Both the position numbers and the translations under genes were made by a program. From NCBI GenBank assembly GCA_000469685.2, contig LS997566.1, positions 40,209,420 to 40,273,419 of the forward strand: 64,000 bases of DNA. Reading direction: 5' to 3'. Shown here piece after piece: positions 48,748 to 58,572 of this stretch (position 1 is its first letter; each line of letters opens with the position of its first letter). Origin of the DNA: Haemonchus contortus (lineage: Eukaryota > Nematoda > Chromadorea > Rhabditida > Trichostrongylidae). The notes under the pieces are model-generated. The model worked only from the letters and a program-made list of their open reading frames with translations, had not been told where the DNA came from and searched no databases.

Positions 48748-48998
48748 AAGATGCGCTCCGCAATCGACTCCCAGTCAGAATCGTGGCCTCGCCTTGAACG
48801 CGACCCATGCCTTGGACTGCGGTGACTAGCACACGTACAAGCCAGTAGTTTGAACCTCCCAGACAAGCTCTGCTACCAATTAATGTACTCAGAAAGGGTG
48901 GAAGACCTGGTTGGCCTGTGCGAATATTGGTCTGGGATTCGAACTCTAGACTATGTTTGAGTGATAGCGCGCTATTTGCCACTACACCAACAGTCTAA
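48748..48998 (-). repeat. SINE-A copy, near full length (minus orientation)
   Basis: The tail (AGATGCGCTCCGCAATCGAC, CAGTCAGAATCGTGGCC), body (CCTCCCAGACAAGCTCTGCT, ACCAATTAATG) and head (GGGATTCGAACTC, GCCACTACACCA) are present. In reverse the head gives a perfect A box (TGGTGTAGTGG). The 165-codon minus frame that overlaps it is not a gene. Confidence 0.75.
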
Positions 48999-51074
48999 AG
49001 TGATAGTCTAGCACAAAAGAGTGATAGTGTAAGCTTACATCATCACCCGCACAAGACAATCATGTGCGGATGATGGTTTAAGCAGAATGACAGGCTCATA
49101 CTCCCCGGAAAAGTGCAGCAATCGCTCGGGAGACGGCGGTATCTTGTACAAGTTACTTTTTCTTTAACGACGCTTTCTTTTACCTCAACAAGAGTGATTT
49201 GGAGAAGTCTTGCAGGAAGCATCCCAAAACCAGTTTACCTTGAAGTTAATTGAGTTTTATGAGGGCTGGTTTAGGAGAATGCTTGCTTTTACCGCTATGA
49301 CATCGGCTCTATTCATTGCCTTAAACATAAGCCTAATACAAGTTATTACGTTGGTTGTGATAGCCCATTCAAATTTTACTTTTTGCCCGGTTCTTTAACG
49401 GTGCTGATGCCCCGCCGAAGTGTTTATGCAAGGGCTTCCTGCGTGCTGTGCTTTTATTTGTAGGTAAAAGTACATGCAAATTCATGCACTTGCAGCAAGC
49501 TTCGGTTGATTGGTTGGAAAGAATTAATTTACAAATTACTATACGAGGAAATTTAGTAAACAAGAACCTTCACCGTCAGCAGTTTATGATTACCTATCGG
49601 TTCCACTTATTTCACTTTGCACTTTAGGGAAATTTCCCGAATTTCATCCTGATCTGCAATGTATGGCGTTTAGGAGAGACAGCGAAGTTCCGCTTGAGCT
49701 AGGTTCGGAACGCCTTCGTGCAAACGCAAACTCATCAGCAAGCATCCGGTTCATCAGCAACACCGTAGATCGTTGGAATGCTGCAATAACTGACTAGCTG
49801 AGCCTCTTTGTCTTACTTGTTTTACTTATTGAAAAGTTCAATAATTTATGTTGTGGATGATGTTGCAGTGAGTAAAACGTATTCATTCTCATTGAAAAGT
49901 GTTTTTATGAAATAATTCACAGTCTAATGGTTCCTCATGGTTTTCTTCAAAGAAAAATGTGTGTTCAATGGATCGTAAACCTCAGAATAACACAATGGAG
50001 CAGGTTGTGTAAAAATCCAGCAGCGGCTCTACTCATGCATGAGATTTGTCCTGGTTCCTTGAAGAACTTTTACTCTCTCTTTAAATTATGCAGAAAATGC
50101 CAGTTTTTTGAAATTCCACATTTTTCTTAAAACGTACATCAATAACGCCTCAGAAATGGTTAATCGTAGAGTGCCCAGTGTGTTCGTGGTATTCCTGTGC
50201 TGAAGAATACGCTGGTTGTATAGGTTCAAGGTGTTCCTTTCTATCATTGAGTGGGCAAATAATGCCATCAACTTGTTCTTTACTTCTCTATAACGGGCCT
50301 AAGTTTTTATCCGCAGGACATGCTTTCCATTTTTCCAGAGTGTTTGTGAGGTGGAAGTAAAGGGTAATGACCTGGGAATCTTGACTGAACCCGAACCGGA
50401 ACGAAATATTGTTCAGGTTTGGTTGGGTATAGTTAAATGGGAAATTGCTATGAACCAAATGTTAGGAGCAAGAGGTATAGTTGGGAATTAAAAACAGTAA
50501 TAAGTTAAGGCTCTCTCCGCTGAATTGTATGCTGTTTGAGGGTGTTCTTGGCGAACCGGTTGCGGAACATGCGTGACCGCATTCGTGGTAAAGAACATTG
50601 TGTGGATGAGCGACTCTCAAAACACTGAATGTAGCACATCTGACCAAAAAATTGTCTGGAACAACCGCGAAGGTCACAGAGAATCCCCAATAAAAGCAGA
50701 GAGAAAGAGACTGAGACTAGAACTGTATCAGAGGGGTATCACGCCGTCGGAATGCTTTTACGCGCTATCACCCTGGTAAGCTTATATTCAAGTATTGTAC
50801 TCAAGAATAGCATCTCAATTGATATGATCTCCTTTGATAAAAAACTTGTAATAGGTAAGTAAAAGAAATGAAGAACTCGTATTTAAAAGTAGTGGTACGC
50901 TTCAAGTGATTTCATGGCCTCTCTACAAACTAATTTGAATTTCAAATTGAAAAATTCGTCTGTCATTTCTTGTTATGCCGTTATTTCTGATAATTTCAAT
51001 GATTTTATTGAATTTGGTTGGTCATAGTTAGCTCAGTTTTACTAAGTAAAACCCATCGAATCATCCTGATGTTA
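48999..51074. other. no secure gene
   Basis: The frame around 49668-49795 (plus; ends SIRFISNTVDRWNAAITD) resembles the C-terminal WN motif region of non-LTR reverse transcriptases or a conserved repeat, but nothing else of such an element is seen. Frames at 50462-50779 overlap on both strands and are not called. Confidence 0.3.
51004..51009 (-). terminator. poly(A) signal AATAAA
   Basis: AATAAA on the minus strand, about 65 bp after the stop codon at 51075. It supports that stop as a true gene end. Confidence 0.5.
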
Positions 51075-52814
51075 TCATTTGCAAGGGAATTTGCATTTTC
51101 TATATCTCTCTCTATCGCGTCGAAGTTGCTCTTCCTCCATTTCCAAAATCTTCAGACCAGCCTGAAGAGTTTTATCCGAAATTGGAACCGTTACCACTGT
51201 AGGACTTCCGTTTTCGTCGCGTTTACATTCTTTTAGATATTTCTTCCACTCGATTGAATGGTCCAATATATGGAACCAGTACGAAGGGTAGACAAGTTGC
51301 ATATTTTTCCATTTTTTATATTTTTTTACGTGATCTCATATCTAGAGAGGGTAAATGCTGGTGGGAGTAAAGGTTTTTTGTTTTTAAACCTTCCCCTATT
51401 TCGTAATATATGCTTCTAAATCTGAATGAAAACCGATTTCAGTCAGTATTGGTCACAATTCTGTTAGGACTACAAATTGTGGTATTGGCAAGTGAGTGAT
51501 TATTCAGTTTCATGAAAATAAATCCAATATCAGAACCTTGTTATTTCAGTCAACTGTCCAGATAGTAAAGGAGGTCTGAGTAGTGCACAGCGATCAGCAG
51601 TATTAGATTCTATAAACGATGTTCGACGAAAAGTGGCCAAAGGAAATCCTCAATTGCTGCATCCAGAAGCTCCAACAGCAACAAAAATGAACAAATTGGT
51701 AGGGTCTTAGTTGTTGAATTTTTCGGTTGAAGTTCCTTTGTACGTTTGTTTCGTTAAGCAAAAATGCAAGAGACTTCTGTCCTGTTAGGGAGAAATATCT
51801 GATCGAAGTTTCAAAATAGTACTAATTTTTTGTGAATACTTTGGAAGTTTCCGTAGAAATAATATGAAAGAGTTTGGGAATTTGAAAAGTTCTACCGATG
51901 TTTGCGCAGCACCGCTTAGAAGATGCTTCAAGAAGGTGTGCCTGACCCAGCTTTCGATGGGCTTCAACAGCAGATTGGCCAGATTCGAATTAGTAAGAAG
52001 GGCGTGTCGAGTCTGGGGAGACAGTCAAGCTATTGGAGAATAAATAAAACAACGAAGGGAGAGCAGAATATTTTGAAAGGGTTCTCGAATGAGTAATGCC
52101 TTCATACAGTAATTTCATAGAAACTTCCAGAACGTTCGAGAAAAATCAAAAGTATTGTGAAACTTACGAAATAGGACACTTCACGAACGGCCTACAGACA
52201 AGTGTGAGCATTTTTCTTATGACATTAGGTCTTGATTCCGGCAGAACACGGAATAATTGTATTTTTCTAAAGTTATTCAATCCGAACCGACACTCCAATA
52301 TGTGACACTTCTTTGCGCTGTCTTTATTTGTTTTGGGCGTCCACAAGCCTTACAGTTTTGTGCAATATTCTCCCGCCACTTTCTTGGGTCTTGACTGGAA
52401 ATGAGGAGTGATGTGCAGGACTGTTGCGCAACTTATGATGGGGTTATGAAATATCATCGAGGCCACTAGCCGGATGAAAGTGGCGGGAAAATACTGTAGG
52501 AGAATTCCAATTATTTTTGGAACATCCCTATATTATAACTTCAACAAGGAGAACAGAGAACCTCCTCTCCCTTCGCCAGGAGGAGATCTTCTTGCTTTTT
52601 TTTGTTGAGAAGGCTTGAACGGTGGAAGACCATCGGCAGCGACTTTGACCTAAACTCTAAGCACAAATATACTCACCCATTTTCTGTTCGACTTATCTTC
52701 GAAGAAAATAAAGCAGTAGACACATGCTTGTAGAAGTACAGCTGTGACTACGAGAAGAAGGCTCAAAAGTTCACTGAAACCAAAAACGATGGCAGCGGAG
52801 GATGGATCAGACAT
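51075..52814 (-). CDS. small single-pass membrane protein (exons 52814-52677, 52012-51896, about 51300-51075)
   Basis: Exon 1 opens with ATG (MSDPSSAAIVFGFSELL), carries one strong membrane segment (SLLLVVTAVLLQACVYCFIFF, about residues 17-37) and ends with a basic stretch at TGG|GTGAGT. Exon 2 (39 codons, TRHALLTNSNLANLLLKP...) lies between the acceptor CTGTCTCCCCAG and the donor TCG|GTAGAA. All junctions are phase 0. The last exon encodes a charged tail, including PTVVTVPISDKTLQAGLKIL and a Glu/Arg-rich helix (MEEEQLRRDRERYRK), then TGA; a poly(A) signal follows 65 bp on. Its exact acceptor is unclear, as no canonical CAG precedes LVYPSYWFHI. The charge pattern suggests an N-terminal membrane anchor with a cytoplasmic helical tail. 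The family is unknown. The exons interdigitate with the CAP gene on the other strand. Confidence 0.55.
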
Positions 52815-54502
52815 ACAAGGTACACTCTCATATTTCCCTTTTTAAAATTGTGATGTTTCCAGTTGTACTTCGGGTGAGTTGCAAACCTACAAAGCGATTC
52901 GGCGCTTTTGACAGATCTAGAGCTTAGGGGATGAAAGCCATTCAGGAAAACTATTCCTTACACAGGGAAATTCAAAGGGGTCGCAAACTATGATAACAAA
53001 CTTGGGAGCTGTAACTGAAAAAACATCCAACGATTGTCCTTAATTAGCCTTGCAGTCTACTGGTCATAAAAAGTGGAGGAAAGGCCGTTTATTTAAGATG
53101 GAATTCAGCCGAATTAATAGTTCTCGGAAATTTTGTTCATACAGCTTCAAAAGTGAAAGTTACATTTAGAAACCAATTTCTAGATCGAATATCGAAGATG
53201 TACACATCTTCTGGTAGGGCTTCTCTATGAGAAGAACCTCTTAGAGCGAAGGCTTAAATGAGGAGAGAAAATTTCCGTATTCAAGTTTGCTACTTTTCTT
53301 TGGAGAAAAACAAGCCCAGATTTGGCAAGGAAGCAGCACGATAGTATTCCTGATCGTTAATCAGATATCACTGAAGCCCTTGAAAAGCTATCCTGCGGGA
53401 GCAGTAATTTTTGAAGATTTTCCCCTTTCGAAAGTCCGTGCGACAGGCGTGAGTACGCTCTTCTTTTCTTTGCTCAACTGCTGATTTCGCCTTTGAAATT
53501 TTGATATTGAATGAGGGTGGGCACGAATGCGCTCAGTGAAGCGGCTATCCGCAATAAAACGAAACCCTTTCCAGTTCAAGGCTTGGAAGACGTTTTTACA
53601 GCAATCATCGTCAAATCTCAAGCGTGGACAATATCCGCGTTTTCGCCTGCAAAAAGATCAGTGCAGTTTCCGCAGTTCGAGTTTTAAACTCTCGTACGCC
53701 ACTTGATCCGGAATTTCTTTTTGATATGGATTATGCTTCCAATCCTGAAGAAAAGGCTTTGATAGCCTGGTTTTTGTTATGTGTCCAGCATACAACTTCT
53801 ATTCAGGGTGCCATGAAGCAAACTGCGATACCGAGTTTATAGATAGATGCGTGATTTTCGTTCCTTCGGACAGCCTGGTACCAACTAGCCCAGCCCGGAA
53901 GAATGAAGTTTGGTTGCTCAGGAAGGGTCCGGGATCCGACCCGTGAACCATGTGTGTCAGAGTGCTCCACTTGGTGTTACACTCCCTCGGTTCATGTCGG
54001 TGTTGTTCAACAAAAACACTGAAATTCGTTGATTTAAATGTTCGATTCACTGTTCATATTCAACTTGACTGTTGTTAGAAGCCCTTATAGAAGCTAGCTA
54101 TGTCATAATTTAGCCAATTCCGAGGAAATCTCGACCGAGAACTACCGAAAATGTTCGAAGAATATGCTATGAAAGTTGGTGTTGCCAATGTACGTGACGT
54201 TTTTATAACCTACTTTTTTTGTGAATATTTGTACCTACAGAACTGTCCTTCAGATAGCTCACGATTCGGCAAAGTTAGTGGGTTGCGCCTACAAGAAGAA
54301 CAAAAATTCGACATTAACGGTCCACTGCAACTTCGACAAAGGGTATCTATTGTGAATCTCAGTTTTGAATATATTTAGATATAAGATTTTCAGATGGAAC
54401 TATCACAAAACCAAACAACCTTTCGTGAAGACTGGTGTGTTGTGTTCGGAGTGCTCTCCTAATGGAGCACATTCATGCGAAGATGGTCTCTGCAAACCGT
54501 AA
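51410..54502 (+). CDS. secreted CAP/SCP domain protein (ASP-like); one internal exon not located
   Basis: The exons seen are 51410-51491, 51550-51698, 54114-54189, 54254-54342 and 54394-54502 (TAA); phases agree at each adjacent junction. Residues 1-27 are a signal peptide (core SVLVTILLGLQIVVLA). Exon 2 has the CAP opening: INCPDSKGG, then AVLDSINDVRRKVAKGN and a PTATKMNKL end. Exons 4 and 5 carry the core and tail: ANIAHDSAKLVGCAYKK, VHCNFDKGWN, GVLCSECSPNG and CEDGLCKP. These match the CAP pattern of a helix with R..vA.G, the vGCa strand, the C.Y...gN strand and the C-terminal Cys-rich hinge. The middle segment (usual WD..LE..A...C and GEN region, 35-50 residues) was not found with good borders between 51699 and 54113. 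A frame at about 53724-53810 (MDYASNPEEKALIAWFLLC) resembles it but is out of phase. Such proteins are abundant in hookworm secretions. The gene could be functional or damaged in the middle. Confidence 0.7.
52361..52497. repeat. 137-bp element with terminal inverted repeats (MITE-like)
   Basis: The left end (TATTCTCCCGCCACTTTC) and right end (GAAAGTGGCGGGAAAATACT) are inverted copies of each other over about 22 bp with one or two mismatches, around a 90-bp centre. There is no coding capacity. It sits in the CAP gene intron. A target duplication was not identified, so it could be a plain hairpin. Confidence 0.55.
53862..54005 (-). repeat. SINE-A, head half (minus orientation), in the CAP gene intron
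   Basis: Body fragments (CCTGGTACCAACTAGCC, GAATGAAGTTTGGTTG) are followed by the head (GGATCCGACCCGTGAACC, ATGTGTGTCAGAGTGC). The tail is absent. It ends about 110 bp before CAP exon 54114. Confidence 0.6.
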
Positions 54503-55143
54503 CAATATTATCAACGTCATTTTTGTTTAAATTTTAAGAGCAGTGTGTGACCACGATTTCAGTGAATAGCGAAACTGTCGTTCCACTACTGCTATCCATT
54601 TTTCACTGTGATTTCTTATTCAACCTTTACATTACTGCTTACAGGTGTCACATGGCATTAGAAATTTTCAGCGCTGATTTATAGCGTTCCTGACGTTATC
54701 GTTCTCATTTAGCATTTGCCCTTCTCGAAAACATTCTAATCACTGAGACATTTAGCGTCTTGAATTCTCCAACCTTCAACAAGACGAAAAGGTGTTTTCA
54801 TGCAAACGATGTTCTACGTATACATATATACATATATTTCCAAACTGACAGACCTTCGAACGTTATGAATGATGCGCATGGTAATAACATGAAATGAAAA
54901 TTATACCAACACTTTGTTATTTTGTGCACTGAAGCTGCCTTTCATGCTAGAAAGGTGATCTTGACATCATAGCCAATGCAGTGAAAAATTTCTGAAGACA
55001 CTGAAGCACTGACGTCATTTCCTTGACTTCATGTTTTTTCTCATGAAGTGATATCACACAAAAAAGTCGGAGCGGTCATATCACAGGAGGATTGGACAGC
55101 GTTTTCATCGCTTTCTCCTGAATGCCTAAGGATAGCCTAGCCA
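54503..55143. other. 3' flank of the CAP gene, no other feature
   Basis: No exact AATAAA was seen close to the CAP stop codon. No exon was identified. Confidence 0.3.
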
Positions 55144-55156
55144 CAATATCGAATAA

Positions 55157-55318
55157 TGAATCTCGTGGAAAGCTACAGTTTGAAAAACACGGATTTGGCG
55201 GAAATAGCATACATTTTCGGAGTTGAGCGTCCCAAAATAAACTGGTTGAAGAATCCCGTTATCGGAGTAAAGCCTGTGTACGTTCAAAATCTCAAAAAGG
55301 AAGTTACGCAGGCATAGT
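55157..55318 (+). CDS. short open frame, uncertain
   Basis: From ATG the frame runs 53 codons to TAG, with a coding-like mix (NTDLAEIAYIFGVERPKINW, NPVIGVKPVYVQNLKKEV). No splice borders, signal peptide or recognised family. It may be a small gene, an exon or chance. Confidence 0.2.
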
Positions 55319-55553
55319 GAAAAGAATGCCTTTGAAAGGAAAGTACGCGAAAGGTCATCCTCACGCCCAAAATCTCTGACCTCAAGAGTAGTGGCGCTGC
55401 GGGGAAGGTAAACTGCCCTGAGAGAGACTTTATAGTATCTGAAATCTGGAGATTAGAATAATCTATGAGATGTCGAGATATATTTTGTTATTCCACATAT
55501 TTTGATATCATGTAGACAAGTTAATCAAATTTCATTTCCGTTTCACATTACAG

Positions 55554-55693
55554 TGAATTTTCCACATATTTATCTCTGCTCGGTTGGCTGCACATTCATC
55601 GAAAGAACGCTTGCTGCATCGACCTTTTCCTCTCACGTTAACTCGTACCTTGTGTTCGTTATCTGTCTAACCATTTCAGTTGAGCAGCTGTGA
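55554..55693 (+). CDS. exon of a nematode 7TM chemoreceptor-like protein, possibly a relic
   Basis: After the acceptor GTTTCACATTACAG the frame encodes 45 residues, hydrophobic throughout, with the motif CTFIERTLAASTFSSHVNSY between two membrane-like stretches. The Sra-superfamily chemoreceptors of nematodes (sra, srab, sre, srb) carry an ER-x-hydrophobic-A-T/A motif after the third membrane segment, which is what this resembles. The frame closes at TGA 10 bp after another acceptor-like TTTCAG, and no other exon of such a receptor was found. It may therefore be a fragment. Confidence 0.3.
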
Positions 55694-56438
55694 GCCAGTT
55701 CACAAAGAGGAGTCGAAAGCAAAGGTGGTGAGTCCGTCGAGCTTGAACTTTCTATACCGGATACTGCTAGGATTGAGAAGTAGCGAAGCCTAGACCAAGG
55801 CCTCTCGGGGCCTTGTCTGAAAAGATTATCACCGTGCATCTGCTGTCACTGCTTGATATTGGTTTGATGGTTGAGTTGTGCTAACACTTCAGTGAACTCG
55901 AAATCTTTCTCAATTACGCATTAGCTGATGTCTTTATGCTAAAAATGAAAATTAGTCACTACGAGTCACAACAACGCCTCGTGGATTCTAGGCCGCCGCG
56001 GGACGAAATCTTTGCTAGTAGTGTCGACTTTTCGCTTTTTGCAGTCTGAATGCTAAAACATTGAGGCTGGTCAACAAGGCTCCTGCGGTGGACCATGTCA
56101 GGTTCATCGCTGAGCCACCAAGCAAAAATAGGTTCGAACACAGGAATGTAAATTTATTCAGCTCTCATTAGGAAAATTTTGAAACTGACTGTAATCACCT
56201 AAACCGTTAGTTTTAAAGGCGTACGCAAGACAATGCTGCCTTCTGGAAAACTTTGTGATGTGTGAATTTTTACTGTCTTGCTCATCATTACCCATTTAAA
56301 TGTCGAAGTTGTAAACACGATATTGGGCGAATTAATATTGCGACACGCTCGGAACAGAACTGCTCCGCGAGTGGTGCGTGAAATGAAGTGAGAGTTAGAT
56401 CAGATGTTAGCCTGATCATTCTCAACGATTCTCTATTT

Positions 56439-56838
56439 TTACATTACGATGTCGTTTCCTTTCATTTTGATGAATTGCTTCAGTCGCGTTGAGAATGATT
56501 TGCAGCGCGCCTTCCTTCACCTCCCACACCTGCCAGGGGAAGACTCAAAAGAGTCGTTGTTATAGTGAGGTAGAGCGTGAGCGTGAGCCTCCTACTTCAG
56601 ATACCTTTGAATGACCTTGTATGGGATTTAGATCCGATGAAGAAGCAGGCCACAGCTCACTCGTCATAAACCCAGGCAAATCGCACCTGCACCATGTCTA
56701 CACCTTTTCGCCTTATGCGCTGGCGCGCTGCCTTGCTGGAAAGATCTTGGTTGTATCAAATCGCAGTTATGACGCTGGTAAAGTAATCCATCTTTCAGAA
56801 TGATCTTCCAGTAGTATTCCTTGTTAATATCGACTTTA
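56439..56838 (-). pseudogene. Tc1/mariner-superfamily transposase fragment, decayed
   Basis: On the minus strand, in shifting frames, conserved blocks of the C-terminal half of a Tc1-like transposase can be read in order: DINKEYYWKIILKDGLL, then FQQGSAPAHKAK (normally QQD.A..H), then ELWPASSSDLNPIQG (normally WP..SPDLNP), then FSTRLKQFIKMKG near the end. The second catalytic Asp is replaced by Gly. At least two frameshifts separate the blocks. The N-terminal half was not identified upstream, and terminal repeats were not found. It is an old relic. Confidence 0.75.
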
Positions 56839-57198
56839 GGTCAGTGAAAAAAAAGAGACGTTCTTTCAGTTGAGCTCACACGCGTCACAACAATTGCCTG
56901 TGCCGCAAACAATTCTCGATTAACGAAACTTTCCTTGCTATCAGCTTCGTTAAGCGGCCTAGTGATCTCAAGCTTTGAAAACCGAACTGAAAAGAATCTG
57001 CAATAAAACATATCCACGCAAAGATACTCATAACTAGTAATGTCGCAAGATCGTTGCCAGGCGGCGTTCTCTCGCATTCTGACGGCTACGCCTTCCCAGA
57101 GAGAATATTGCTCCCAAGAGGCGTTTCTTAGAGTCGACGAAACAGTGGGATACTCTGAAGACCTACGTAGAAGGCGCTCGGTGGTTGTGTACGTGGTG

Positions 57199-57450
57199 TT
57201 ATTTCCCTGACACTGACCTCTCACGCTCTAAACTGTCGAAAGCAAAGTTGAAAATGAAGGTTCCTGTCATATAGAAGGTGAGGACTGCAAACAATTTGAC
57301 AGTCTCATAACGTTCTGTAGAGCTTAATTTTACTTGCCCATTTGTGGTCATGTGTATCTTTGCTTCTTGTTCGAGCGATAAGTATTCTGAAGAGCTGGGC
57401 ATCTTCATCTCGTCGCCTAGCGGAACATCTAAATGTTGATACTGTAGCAT
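57199..57450 (-). CDS. first exon or short gene for a membrane protein
   Basis: ATG (57450) opens 83 codons to TAA. A hydrophilic N-terminal region (MLQYQHLDVPLGDEM, then SSSEYLSLEQEAKIH) is followed by a membrane segment (KLFAVLTFYMTGTFIFNFAF) near the end. A donor-like GTGAGA occurs just after the membrane segment (at about 57228), so the true exon may stop there and continue in an exon not identified. The orientation suggests a type II or tail-anchored protein. No family is recognised. A TATA-like TTTTTATAG lies about 90 bp upstream on the same strand. Confidence 0.38.
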   Translation of the reverse strand: MLQYQHLDVPLGDEMKMPSSSEYLSLEQEAKIHMTTNGQVKLSSTERYETVKLFAVLTFYMTGTFIFNFAFDSLERERSVSGK

Positions 57451-57549
57451 TAGACAAAGGAGTCAGAAATATCTAGTTCCATTTTACAATGGCGCTTTTA
57501 GTCGACTTCATTAATAACTGCAATTCAGTACTATAAAAAGCCGTTTCAG

Positions 57550-57738
57550 GTGAACCAACAAAAGATAAATCGAAGCTGTTGATGGATGATCACTGGAAAT
57601 ATACAGAACAATCGAGAACCAATAATGGTGGACGAAATCGTCACCCATTATGGAATATCAGTTGCGTTGCTTTTATAAGGTCGATATCGCTTCTTTCGGG
57701 GACCGGCGTCAGATTTGGAGCGCTTCTTTGTTTCCAGG
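57550..57738 (+). CDS. candidate internal exon, strand ambiguous
   Basis: On the plus strand, between the acceptor GCCGTTTCAG and the donor CAG|GTAATA, an open frame encodes 62 residues with a hydrophilic part (DDHWKYTEQSRTNNGGRNRH) and a hydrophobic part (CVAFIRSISLLSGTG). A phase-compatible acceptor with a short terminal frame lies at 58031. The opposite strand also has an acceptor (TTCTGATTACAG) and an open frame over 57760-57640. Only one strand can be right, and I cannot decide. Confidence 0.22.
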
Positions 57739-58572
57739 TAATACCTTTCACGTAAACTGTAATCAGAAGTTAGCCATTCCTTCTGGGGGAGTTCAAGGCG
57801 AAGCAAACTTCGTTGCCTCTTTTCCTCTTGGGTCAATATGCTTCACCTTCTGATTAGTAATCCACTTCAACTACCAAAAAAGTTTGTGAGAGAACCGCTG
57901 TGGGATAGGATACGGATCAAGATTGAATACGACGCTTCAGATAACTTGTAAGCTATCTTCAGTATACATAGTGTGCAGAACGCCTATCCTTTGCAATCTC
58001 AGTGAGCTGCCAGATGTCGCCAATTTTCAGGGAGGTGGTGCAGGCGTGAACGTGGCTTACAAGAATTGTTATAGCTAATTCTCTTGATCGTCTCTCCAAT
58101 CGTTCGAGTCAATCAGTGCGAATGCACCTTACCAACCCAAAGATTTTGTTAATGATAATACCAACTCTATTGGCGTCGAATGGAACATCAAATACGCACG
58201 AAGCATCTATGCAATTAAGCTGATGGTGCGTTGAGTGTTTTTTCAAGCAGGCAATTTGCTTCACAAGACGATTTCAAGGTCTCTGAATGTGTTATACAGT
58301 AAGAAAGCTGAAGCGCAGTAAGCGAACCATTCCAGTAAAGCGGCTGATATCATGTTACGCGAGTCGTCAGATTAGGAAGGTTTATCTTTAGAGCATCAAT
58401 ACAGAGAGAAAGCAGGTTACCCGTCAATATCTCGAAGTAACATCATTAAACAATAAATGCACACCTGTGAGTTTTACAGTGCTTATGCAGTGAACCGATG
58501 ATGAAAGACGCGTCCATGCTTACAGCGCCAAAAGTTCATATTGAATCGAGTCTGAAATCTGGCTAGTATTTA

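Noticed and set aside
48369..48866. 165-codon minus-strand frame
   Set aside because: Its N-terminal part is SINE-A sequence and an opposing frame covers the rest.
57739..57767. Possible intron joining 57738 to 57768 on the plus strand
   Set aside because: Its borders look right but it would be only 29 nt, shorter than nematode introns normally allow.
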